A stretch of DNA of 20,973 nt from a virus: positions 4,422 to 25,394 of IMG/VR virus record IMGVR_UViG_3300030105_002900; one strand, given 5' to 3'. The notes under the pieces are model-generated. The model ran no database searches. It worked only from the letters and a program-made list of their open reading frames with translations, and had not been told where the DNA came from. Shown here piece by piece: positions 12,780-18,779 of the stretch. The first letter of the stretch is position 1. Each line of letters opens with the position of its first letter. A program made the translations under genes and the position numbers.

Positions 12780-13448
12780 TTAGGCTGCTGCTTTTTCCAG
12801 TTCGTTAATAGTATCGTTCAGAAGTTCCGTATTGACTATTCTAGAACCACAGTTGCAACAGTCACCATCGGAATCTAACCCACCATTAATGAGATCTTCC
12901 TCACACTCAAAGCACTCCTTCTCAAACTCACCCATACCACACAGCACCTTGACAGCAGCACTTAAGAACTTCTCACGCTTAAAGCGACGATGATTCTCGT
13001 AGATACTCTGTGTATGATCGTCATCATCGTAGATATTGAAACAGTTAGAAGTCTTGAGCTTGATCAATGTGTCGAGCGACACCAACGCAGTCAGGGTACG
13101 TAGTCGAGGTCGGTGGAAGATAGTGAATTCATCATCTACGGATGTCGTCCCCTGCGCAGCCTCTATCAAGCTTTCAGCATCAGTGTATGTCGGGTCACCC
13201 ATACCGATAGAGCGGCCTGGCTTAAACCCGTTAGGTAGCTCAGTAATAGTATTTTCAAGATCCTTACCTAGAACAGCTTCAATACCTTTCATCAACTTCT
13301 TCATATCAACACCGAACTTAGGTGCGAATATGACATGATGAATATGTGCGGGAAGGTCAGAGCTGCGCTTCTTCTTAAAGAAGTTCACGCTGCCCATCGT
13401 AGCCCCGAAGATTGCTACCTTCGGGAGAAAAAGAATTAAATTTAACAT
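12780..13448 (-). CDS. Hypothetical protein with hydrophobic N-terminus and C-terminal zinc ribbon, 222 aa
   Basis: I start at MLNLILFLPKVAIFGATMGS (13448), eight bases after the hydrolase stop, rather than at the GTG seven codons upstream. The N-terminus is hydrophobic (one helix, then basic KKKRSSD). The middle (residues ~35-150) is mixed alpha/beta without a known motif. Near the end, CFECEEDLINGG-LDSDGDCCNCGSR holds two Cys knuckles (CxxC and CCxCG) spaced like a zinc ribbon. A role in protein or nucleic-acid binding at the membrane is conceivable; no family is recognised. A short gap separates it from the two-helix membrane protein. Confidence 0.72.
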   Translation of the reverse strand: MLNLILFLPKVAIFGATMGSVNFFKKKRSSDLPAHIHHVIFAPKFGVDMKKLMKGIEAVLGKDLENTITELPNGFKPGRSIGMGDPTYTDAESLIEAAQGTTSVDDEFTIFHRPRLRTLTALVSLDTLIKLKTSNCFNIYDDDDHTQSIYENHRRFKREKFLSAAVKVLCGMGEFEKECFECEEDLINGGLDSDGDCCNCGSRIVNTELLNDTINELEKAAA

Positions 13449-13455
13449 AATAGCC

Positions 13456-13884
13456 TTACCTCTCTTCACTTAAGAAAAAGATGTGATCGCCCACTCTACC
13501 GGCAATACCTAACGTCTCACCCCACGACACAGTGTGTGTATTCCACAGGTTCCATGTCATGTAGTTAGTTGCACCACCGGTGCGGTCGAGAGGTTGCTGA
13601 TGGTAGTACCACGTAACGTGAAACATAGCCTCTTCAAGGGCCATGCGGTCAGCAGTGTTGTGTATACGGCCTTTAAGGTAGCCGTACCACTCTGCTGGAT
13701 CTTCTGGCATCCACGACTTTGCGGAGTTATACCAGCTGAACTGTAAGCGTTGCTTGACCACACCGCAGTATGTATCAGGCCACCGCTTACTTCTTACACG
13801 GTTACGTACCACATCTAATACCCAACGTTGTCCTAGTACAGATTGATCACGTGCCTCGTAGTATATGTTAACTGCTTGGCACAT
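13456..13884 (-). CDS. SleB-like cell-wall hydrolase (Hydrolase_2 family)
   Basis: The 142-aa protein matches the SleB/CwlJ-type glycosylase-like domain: N-I-Y-Y-E-A-R with the catalytic-type Glu at residue 10, VLDVVRNRVRSKRWPDTYCG for the conserved V-x-N-R-V and P-T-x-C-x-V elements, LQFSWYN, and a later hydrophobic ATNYMTWNLW segment. This family cleaves the glycan backbone of peptidoglycan. There is no signal peptide in the frame, so it would need a holin or another export route, or would act from outside as a virion part. The preceding gene does have a signal peptide. Its place in the early-strand operon is unusual for an endolysin. Confidence 0.85.
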   Translation of the reverse strand: MCQAVNIYYEARDQSVLGQRWVLDVVRNRVRSKRWPDTYCGVVKQRLQFSWYNSAKSWMPEDPAEWYGYLKGRIHNTADRMALEEAMFHVTWYYHQQPLDRTGGATNYMTWNLWNTHTVSWGETLGIAGRVGDHIFFLSEER

Positions 13885-13922
13885 AATTTCTGCATTGTCG
13901 AACGGTGTTGGGGGACGTAAGA

Positions 13923-14213
13923 CTAGCTGGCCTTTGGGAGCTCAGTTGCCTCAGTATCGGTGGAAACGATATCACGATACTTATCCTGCACATCCTTGAT
14001 GAAGGTGCGGATATAGACCGTAACACGGGTCAGACCACTAACTTCATCAGTTTCAGTCTGTACTGTTATCGCTGCTGGTGCAATGACCTCAGCACTGGCT
14101 ACTTCTTCTCCTGCATTAGCACGATCAACCAGCGTTAGCAATAGTAACGTAGCCAATGCGATGTAGCACACTTTCTTACAGAGAGCTGCAGTTTGATCAA
14201 ATAACTTTTCCAT
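13923..14213 (-). CDS. Secreted or periplasmic protein with signal peptide, 96 aa
   Basis: A typical signal peptide: basic start (MEKLFDQTAALCKK), hydrophobic core VCYIALATLLLLTLV, then DRANA with cleavage likely after ANA (residue 34). The mature part is Ala/Glu/Val-rich (EEVASAEVIAPAAITVQTET) and ends in a short helical segment (YIRTFIKDVQDKYRDIV). No lipobox is present, so it is not a lipoprotein outer-membrane spanin. It is followed by the SleB-like hydrolase 38 bases later, suggesting an envelope-targeted pair. AAAGGTATATAATC precedes the ATG. Function unknown. Confidence 0.75.
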   Translation of the reverse strand: MEKLFDQTAALCKKVCYIALATLLLLTLVDRANAGEEVASAEVIAPAAITVQTETDEVSGLTRVTVYIRTFIKDVQDKYRDIVSTDTEATELPKAS

Positions 14214-14294
14214 GATTATATACCTTTAGTCGATAGCGAAGATGCTACCATTCATACTGCATTACAGCATGTAGTTAACAACTTCTTTATGAGT

Positions 14295-14372
14295 TCGGTG
14301 GACGCTAAGTAACAAGGCTCTATACATTGGCGCTGTAGTCCTTGGTATTACTCATTTGTCTAACTCCACCAA
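14295..14372 (-). ncRNA. Long interrupted hairpin (8+5+5 bp) in the gap before the signal-peptide gene
   Basis: On the minus strand TTGGTGGA pairs with TCCACCGA (one G-U), AGTAA with TTACT and CAAGG with CCTTG, with small interior loops. A GGTGGAG and an ATG opening an 11-codon frame (MSNTKDYSANV) lie in the 5' side of the stem, so it could be a leader-peptide or translation-control element for the downstream genes. The rest of 14214-14473 has no gene but two further hairpins (GTTT/AAAC and TCAGG/CCTGA, each with a seven-base loop). Confidence 0.4.
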
Positions 14373-14473
14373 TGTCCCTCTAGTCTTGGCTAAGGGCTTG
14401 GCTGTGTGTGAATCAACACTTCGGCTCTCGCATCAGGGTTACGACCTGAGTTTGCCCGCTAAACAGATAGCGC

Positions 14474-15124
14474 TTACCATTGCAACTGTTCGTCCTTACT
14501 ATTTCGGAGACCCTCCAGACGGGATTGATATTCAGCGTCGGTCTCACCTTTTATACGATTCTTACCATGCCTACCTTTACCTTTGCCACCCTTCCCATTA
14601 TCTTTGTGACGATAAGGGACGATAGTATCGGCTCCAGTAGATTCTACTACAACATCCTTGAACTGACCTAGCTCTTCAGAGAGGAATACAGAGCGTCCAC
14701 CTTCCTGACCCTGAATATGCTTTTGACGGTCTGTAGTACCCTTTTGAGAGGCACGTGCATATAGTCGAGGATTTAATACCTTACTCCAAAGCTTTTCAGG
14801 CTTGGAGATACTGCTTAGATCTTTAGGCAACTGATTCAGATCAACTAGGAAAGGGTCACCTATTCCTTTGGTCTGGCCAGTACACCGGTCTACATCTTTC
14901 TTTTCGGACTTCAAATCTCTCTCAACAACAGTTCGTTCAGCCAAAAGCTTTTCAACTTTAGCGCAGAGTTTGTTAAGTTGTACATCAATACGGTAAAGCT
15001 CAGTATCAAGCTTATACCAGTCGTACCAAGAACTAATACAGAACATCGCCGGAATAGTCCGACGTCTTTGTAACCAAACTTCGCCGCCGTTAAGAATATG
15101 GTGGCGGACTAGTACTTTACTCAT
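14474..15124 (-). CDS. Hypothetical basic protein, 216 aa
   Basis: The start MSKVLVRHHILNGGEVWLQR is chosen at 15124: GAGGATATGATC lies upstream and puts the binding site at a proper distance, whereas the first ATG (15130) is too close. The central part (residues ~40-80) is helical and heptad-like (LNKLCAKVEKLLAERTVVER). The C-terminal part is rich in Lys, Gly and Arg (KDNGKGGKGKGRHGKNRIKG), suggesting nucleic-acid contact. It has no catalytic motif known to me. It begins a transcription segment directly after a terminator, between the structured intergenic RNAs. Virion, RNA-binding or regulatory roles are all open. Confidence 0.72.
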   Translation of the reverse strand: MSKVLVRHHILNGGEVWLQRRRTIPAMFCISSWYDWYKLDTELYRIDVQLNKLCAKVEKLLAERTVVERDLKSEKKDVDRCTGQTKGIGDPFLVDLNQLPKDLSSISKPEKLWSKVLNPRLYARASQKGTTDRQKHIQGQEGGRSVFLSEELGQFKDVVVESTGADTIVPYRHKDNGKGGKGKGRHGKNRIKGETDAEYQSRLEGLRNSKDEQLQW

Positions 15125-15160
15125 GATCATATCCTCAGTTGCTTAATCGATATACCCCCT

Positions 15161-15229
15161 ACCACAGTGGCTTCTGAGCGCTCTGTGGTGGGCTGGTGAG
15201 AGGACACCAGTTACTGTGGACCAGACAGT
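15161..15229 (-). ncRNA. Three consecutive perfect hairpins in the leader of the 216-aa gene
   Basis: Reading the minus strand: ACTGT/ACAGT with a seven-base loop (15229-15213), CTGGTG/CACCAG with a six-base loop (15210-15193) and ACCACAG/CTGTGGT with a 15-base loop (15189-15161), separated by only a few bases. They follow the terminator hairpin without pause. Three neat hairpins in 69 bases in a non-coding leader look functional, for example as a regulatory leader RNA. No known class recognised. Confidence 0.45.
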
Positions 15230-15259
15230 AAAAGCCCCTGTGGGTCAATACAGGAGCTT
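15228..15259 (-). terminator. Rho-independent terminator after the 479-aa gene
   Basis: On the minus strand AAGCTCCTGT pairs with ACAGGGGCTT (ten pairs, one G-U) around an eight-base loop, followed by TTTT. It lies about 45 bases after the stop at 15303. Upstream CCCCT could pair with AGGGG instead, so an attenuator-like switch is possible. Confidence 0.72.
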
Positions 15260-15302
15260 CTAGGGGTATTATGAGTGTGCTATGATGGTAGTACAGGGGG
15301 CA

Positions 15303-16742
15303 TTAACAGAGTTTCAAGCCTGCTGCCTTGTTAACCTCGTCTAACATGTCCGAACGACGCACTGACTCGAAACCTTGACCTGTTAAGATGCCAGTATTCG
15401 TAGTGCTGAATCCTCTACCGTGGAGAGTGGTAGGGATATCATTCGGATTGAACATTGCTTTCAGTTCTTTCTTAACCATTTCACGGAGACTAAACTCGAT
15501 AGCTGGAAGCATATCTTGCACCGTTTTCTTCGCAGTATGCTCAGCAATGATGCGAGCAACTGATTGAGAGAAGTACATACCGTGTGAGAGGTTCTCAGAT
15601 AACTCATCGATGGCCTCATCACTAGGGATATACTTTTGTTTCGGCGGTGCCAAGGCCTCGATCTTACGTGTAACCTTAGCCACGAATGCATCCCGTGGAG
15701 GACCGACGAGGATAAAGTTACAACCTAACTTCTTTATAGGCTTCTTTATAGGCTTCGGTGGAGCTAAAGGAACAAAGAAGGCTGGTTGTATACCTAACCG
15801 AGTATACAACTTAACTAGCGATTCGCCGCTACCTTCGCCATGCTTATGATAACGCTTCACTGCATGAAGATAACGCTTCAGCGGATTACGATACACATAT
15901 TCACGACGGGGGTTGAGGACTTCGTGGTCTTTCAACCAAGCCTCAAAGCGAGTATATTCACCATGTTCTATGGCAAGGACTTCTTTAGGTATTTCTGAAG
16001 TCCATGGCACATTTGCATATAACATCTCTAGCCCAGAAGGCATAGGAAGCAACTGTACTGTTTCATTCTTACTGTTACGCTCGGTAGTTTTGCGGCTTTC
16101 TAGCCAAGAGTCGTATCGAACCAACTCACCCACATACCAAACCAAATCGTTAGTACCGAGACCAATCTGCTCATGGGTATCTTCATTCGCAGCAATGGAA
16201 GGATCTACCTGACGTTTGGGGCTAAGCATGCAGTTCTTATCTTGCCAGAACTCATACCGCTCCGCATCCCAATTAGCTGATTTCTCAGCATAATTCAGTA
16301 GCTCCATGATGGTAGGGCAGCGATCGCCATGCCAACCTTTCACAGGATTTGGATTCTCCCAAGTGGGAGGCATCGGTTTGGAAACCCGATCAGTTCTCTT
16401 CGCAGCCTGAGAGTTCTTAGTCGCAAAGGCGTAAACCTTGCTATAATCAACCTCAGGGTCGTACACACAAAAATTATTCTTCAGCGGTTCATCCTGTAAG
16501 GGATAAGCAGCTAGCCAAGACGCTAGCTCAGGGTTGATATCCTGAGAGAGTATAGAGTCTGGGAGATTTAACTCACGCTCTAGACCTGCTATCGTCATAG
16601 ACCGACACTTAGGTGATAAGTGTTCCGGTATCGGTACGGTCTGTAAGTGACTAGTATTGGAGTTACTAATCGCTTTAGCTAAAGGTTTAATTTTCCCTTT
16701 TAGCACTGGCTTTGCCGCAGAATATTTCGGTTGGAGCATCAT
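15303..16742 (-). CDS. Large protein of unknown function, 479 aa
   Basis: The largest unrecognised product in the early half. It has a basic N-terminus (QPKYSAAKPVLKGKIKPLAK), a hydrophilic Trp/Tyr-rich middle (KGWHGDRCPTIMELLNYAEK, WYVGELVRYDSWLESRKTTE), a direct repeat PIKKPIKK near residue 350, and a helical C-terminal region (DEAIDELSENLSHGMYFSQS, EFSLREMVKKELKAMF). There is no Walker motif, membrane segment or signal peptide. GAGGACAGAGCT precedes the ATG, with the gene-free region 16743-17275 on its 5' side and a terminator on its 3' side, so it may be a single-gene transcription unit. Function unknown. Confidence 0.75.
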   Translation of the reverse strand: MMLQPKYSAAKPVLKGKIKPLAKAISNSNTSHLQTVPIPEHLSPKCRSMTIAGLERELNLPDSILSQDINPELASWLAAYPLQDEPLKNNFCVYDPEVDYSKVYAFATKNSQAAKRTDRVSKPMPPTWENPNPVKGWHGDRCPTIMELLNYAEKSANWDAERYEFWQDKNCMLSPKRQVDPSIAANEDTHEQIGLGTNDLVWYVGELVRYDSWLESRKTTERNSKNETVQLLPMPSGLEMLYANVPWTSEIPKEVLAIEHGEYTRFEAWLKDHEVLNPRREYVYRNPLKRYLHAVKRYHKHGEGSGESLVKLYTRLGIQPAFFVPLAPPKPIKKPIKKLGCNFILVGPPRDAFVAKVTRKIEALAPPKQKYIPSDEAIDELSENLSHGMYFSQSVARIIAEHTAKKTVQDMLPAIEFSLREMVKKELKAMFNPNDIPTTLHGRGFSTTNTGILTGQGFESVRRSDMLDEVNKAAGLKLC

Positions 16743-16854
16743 AGCTCTGTCCTCATTCTGTTAAGGTAAAATGTGTGACAGGTTCCTTTATTACGACTGG
16801 ATGCCTGACTAATAGTCGATGCGTATACCATTTCCGCCACTTCCGTCTAGGAAG

Positions 16855-16871
16855 ACGGGATTCGAACCCGC
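16855..16871 (-). other. tRNA T-arm-like hairpin (GGTTCGAATCC)
   Basis: GCGGG-TTCGAAT-CCCGT on the minus strand matches the T-stem/T-loop consensus exactly, with one G-U closing pair. It is followed by CTTCCTAG, to which an upstream CTAGG at tRNA-like distance (71 bases overall) could pair partially. The 39 intervening bases do not form D and anticodon arms, so this looks like a degenerate or reduced tRNA. Confidence 0.45.
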
Positions 16872-16916
16872 AGATATATCTTGTTGCTTTAATCTCTTGA
16901 GACCCCTAAACACCTA

Positions 16917-16933
16917 GCAGGATTTGAACCTAC
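16917..16933 (-). other. tRNA T-arm-like hairpin (GGTTCAAATCC)
   Basis: GTAGG-TTCAAAT-CCTGC has five pairs (one G-U) and a consensus seven-base T-loop. Upstream ATACCGA could pair with TAGGTGT at six of seven positions as an acceptor stem, giving a shortened body of 34 bases instead of about 41. CGCAA/TTGCG is a five-base stem in that body, but its loop is 11 bases rather than seven. Confidence 0.45.
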
Positions 16934-17003
16934 CGCCGCAACTAACGTGCCTTTGCGATAGCGTACCTCGGTATTCTGTCATAGTCAGGCAGTGGCCATC
17001 GTC

Positions 17004-17020
17004 ACTGGAATCGAACCAGT
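17004..17020 (-). other. tRNA T-arm-like hairpin followed by GCCA
   Basis: ACTGG-TTCGATT-CCAGT has five perfect pairs and a consensus T-loop, followed by GACGATG and GCCA, so it looks like the 3' end of a tRNA with an encoded CCA. The matching 5' acceptor strand (CATCGTC) is absent from the 200 bases upstream. A phage attachment core copied from a tRNA 3' end was considered, but no integrase is present. Confidence 0.45.
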
Positions 17021-17275
17021 ATCGTTGTTTGTGTCTCCATTTGTTGTTAGTAGGATCAGTAGAAGTAAGAGACTAGCTTAGCTTACATAACACATGTAGT
17101 TAGATTTAGCATTATGATTTAGATCACTAGGTATTTGATGAATTACCCTACCTAATTGATGCTCAGAATGCCCCTCAGAGGCCCTAGGAAGCTCTCTGGC
17201 CAACGTTAGCGTCAGAGGTGGCTAAGACTTTACAAAGCTACGTTTATCGCGTTCACGGTGCTTATAAACCGGTGC

Positions 17276-17494
17276 TCAACAGCACACTTTCAGTGGAATA
17301 CCACTCGCAGAGAGCACTTCTCCGAAGACTTCACCAACGTCGGATGCTACCTCCTCACTTGTGATGGTAGTATCTGAGGCATATTCAAGATGGCCTATCT
17401 CACTGCTAGTGGCGATTGCCACGCCCTCTACAACAGCTTTAATCCTTGTATACCGCATAACACTATCTCCAATAGTTTTTCGTAATACTGCCAT
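17276..17494 (-). CDS. Hypothetical protein, 72 aa
   Basis: Reads MAVLRKTIGDSVMRYTRIKA... to ...SGIPLKVCC. It has a basic N-terminus, then an acidic Ser/Thr/Val-rich body (SSEIGHLEYASDTTITSEEV) with probable beta strands, ending in a Cys pair. The codons for DTTIT contain a copy of the recurrent word TACTACCATCA. GGATGTGG lies upstream of the ATG. The gap between this gene and the 134-aa gene (17495-17611) holds no gene, only a second T-T-A-C-T-A-C-C word. No known family. Confidence 0.6.
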   Translation of the reverse strand: MAVLRKTIGDSVMRYTRIKAVVEGVAIATSSEIGHLEYASDTTITSEEVASDVGEVFGEVLSASGIPLKVCC

Positions 17495-17611
17495 ACCACA
17501 TCCATCTGTTAAGTATAAGAACAGATTTCATATCTAGTGGGTAGTAAGATCATACAGATTGGAATTCAGTACAACCAAGTCAGAGTACTCATTGAGAATA
17601 CCCTGAGTTGA

Positions 17612-18016
17612 TTACACAAATGCTCCTATAATAGTGGCCGATGAGCCAGGGTGCAGGATTGCACTGATGAGATAGATTGACACCAGCACACCGACGAATA
17701 GAGCTACCTTCCCGTAAGGAGGTTTCTCTATTCGAGGGTAGGGCGTTAGTAGACCTAGCTCGTCACTCCCGTCCGCATGGAAGCGGGGTATATCTGGCAT
17801 CGACTTGTCCCGTCGCGCCACCGTCCCTGCGCGTATCGTTGCAGCCTCACTCTGGCCGATGGACTGTGGATCTTCAAAACCCTCATCGAAGGTCTTATAG
17901 TGCCGCCAGTTGATCGGTATGTCAGCACGGACACGGGGCATGTCAACACTTATGCGATCGTCTACCGTAGCGATAGACGTCTTCTTCTTAGAAGCTTTAC
18001 TCTTTTTACGACTCAT
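17612..18016 (-). CDS. Putative C-tail-anchored membrane protein, 134 aa
   Basis: A very basic start (MSRKKSKASKKK) leads into a hydrophilic, Arg/Asp-rich middle (DDRISVDMPRVRADIPINWR, ARRDKSMPDIPRFHADGS) and a single hydrophobic helix near the C-terminus (residues ~104-121, KVALFVGVLVSIYLISAIL) followed by a short tail. The layout suggests a cytoplasmic basic domain anchored at the inner membrane. GAGGTAGTTGTT precedes the ATG. It comes 12 bases after the toxin-binding-domain gene on the same strand. No catalytic motif; function unknown. Confidence 0.72.
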   Translation of the reverse strand: MSRKKSKASKKKTSIATVDDRISVDMPRVRADIPINWRHYKTFDEGFEDPQSIGQSEAATIRAGTVARRDKSMPDIPRFHADGSDELGLLTPYPRIEKPPYGKVALFVGVLVSIYLISAILHPGSSATIIGAFV

Positions 18017-18028
18017 AACAACTACCTC

Positions 18029-18214
18029 TTAATAGGAAAGGCCATGCTTCATATTACGAAGGACGCCTAGGACTTTATGCGCACCAGAATCAGTGCATGA
18101 ATGCTCGAAAGGAGTATCTCCATCAAGCATAGTGTTAGGACTTTTGAACCACTCAATTGCAGCTGTCCGATTACCGAAGACATCAATAGCAGCAGTTACG
18201 ATTTCTTTATACAT
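18029..18214 (-). CDS. Free-standing MbcA/ParS/Xre-type antitoxin toxin-binding domain (DUF2384-like), 61 aa
   Basis: Reads MYKEIVTAAIDVFGNRTAAI... to ...NMKHGLSY. It carries the family signature of the C-terminal domain of Xre/MbcA/ParS antitoxins that bind RES-type toxins: VFG near residue 13, A-x-x-W with PN, then L-x-G-x-TP-x-E, T-x-x-G and a final V-x-x-x-L-x-x-(M/I)-x-HG. The usual N-terminal helix-turn-helix is absent, and no RES toxin is visible in the window. The start at 18214 is chosen because GGAG lies six bases upstream; the frame can be extended to 18250 without a binding site. It overlaps the upstream membrane gene by eight bases. A role in neutralising a host toxin is inference. 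Confidence 0.82.
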   Translation of the reverse strand: MYKEIVTAAIDVFGNRTAAIEWFKSPNTMLDGDTPFEHSCTDSGAHKVLGVLRNMKHGLSY

Positions 18215-18473
18215 CAGGGACTCCATCTGAGTAAGATTCAACAAGAGCATCTATTACAAGCTCATCAGGCATTGGACACATTCTCAATAAGATGATATCT
18301 CCAACCATGAAACTACTGTTCCGCTGGTATTCAGCACACTTCTGACCGTGATACTCAAAGTACATTAAGATCACCACGACCACACCTACTGTGAAAGTCA
18401 TACAACCTATAGCAATCACGTTACCTAGGCTGTAGATGAGTGACTTCTTCCAGACAGATTTCTTCTTTCTCAT
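18207..18473 (-). CDS. Putative single-pass membrane protein, 88 aa
   Basis: I use the ATG at 18473 (MRKKKSVWKKSLIYSLGNVI), since AAAGAGGTATC lies upstream; the longer frame starts only with TTG. A basic N-terminus precedes a long hydrophobic segment (residues ~13-38, IAIGCMTFTVGVVVVILMYF), then a soluble part with three Cys (C46, C66 and others) and an acidic tail (DELVIDALVESYSDGVPDV). The positive-inside pattern predicts a cytoplasmic N-terminus and external C-terminal domain. Eight bases of overlap link it to the toxin-binding-domain gene. A phage envelope or exclusion factor is possible. Confidence 0.7.
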   Translation of the reverse strand: MRKKKSVWKKSLIYSLGNVIAIGCMTFTVGVVVVILMYFEYHGQKCAEYQRNSSFMVGDIILLRMCPMPDELVIDALVESYSDGVPDV

Positions 18474-18500
18474 GGAAAGATACCTCTTTAACAATGACAG

Positions 18501-18779
18501 CTAATGCTTACCTCTAATGTAGTCAGAATATGATACGCAAGGGTCTGCTACTTTGGGGAGGTTCGTCCTCAATGAGTTGTAGTCAGGATCGTGGAAGTTT
18601 TCCAGAGGTGGGAGAGGGTTAAAAGGATGCGACTGTGATACAGTGCGGGGCTTAATCCAACGGGTTGAGGGGTTACGACCTATACCCCAATCACGATGAG
18701 GGTATGTAGTAGGTCGACGGGAGGTTACAAGTCGATGAGTGACGCATACTCTTCTACGACGGATGATGGTAGTCTTCAT
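18501..18779 (-). CDS. Hypothetical very basic protein, 92 aa
   Basis: Reads MKTTIIRRRRVCVTHRLVTS... to ...PCVSYSDYIRGKH. The Arg content is high (RRRR at residues 7-10), with many Pro, Thr and Ser. It is predicted mostly unstructured, with no hydrophobic core. The ATG overlaps the upstream stop (ATGA). The codons for TTII contain one copy of the recurrent ACTACCATCAT word. Basic early phage proteins sometimes bind nucleic acids or host polymerase, but no specific family can be named. Confidence 0.62.
   Translation of the reverse strand: MKTTIIRRRRVCVTHRLVTSRRPTTYPHRDWGIGRNPSTRWIKPRTVSQSHPFNPLPPLENFHDPDYNSLRTNLPKVADPCVSYSDYIRGKH

Larger units (their letters stand above)
16802..16991 (-). ncRNA. 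190-base element closed by a perfect 10-bp stem and enclosing two T-arm-like hairpins
   Basis: TGCCTGACTA (minus strand 16991-16982) pairs perfectly with TAGTCAGGCA (16811-16802). Just inside, ATACC can pair with GGTAT. The enclosed DNA holds the T-arm-like hairpins GTAGG-TTCAAAT-CCTGC and GCGGG-TTCGAAT-CCCGT. CCGTCT-TCCT-AGACGG, a 6-bp hairpin, overlaps the second one as an alternative fold. No D or anticodon arm could be placed, so I do not call tRNA genes. Confidence 0.42.
16743..17275 (-). other. Gene-free 533-base region with three tRNA T-arm-like hairpins
   Basis: No reading frame with a credible binding site is visible. The region carries three T-arm-like hairpins (17004-17020, 16917-16933, 16855-16871), a perfect 10-bp inverted repeat enclosing two of them, and further hairpins at 17160-17220 (CTCTG/CAGAG with inner ACG/CGT, and CCTC-T-GAGG). 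It separates the 72-aa gene from the 479-aa gene and is probably a transcribed untranslated region, perhaps of several processed RNAs. Confidence 0.5.

Noticed and set aside
17000-17030. Phage attachment core copied from a host tRNA 3' end
   Set aside because: The T-arm plus GCCA fits such a core, but there is no integrase or excisionase in the window, there are several T-arms, and the implied 5' acceptor (CATCGTC) would be unusual for a bacterial tRNA.
16832-17045. Three full tRNA genes
   Set aside because: Each T-arm is convincing, but I could not find matching 5' acceptor strands or D and anticodon arms of normal size. I therefore list T-arm-like hairpins only; a covariance-model scan would decide.
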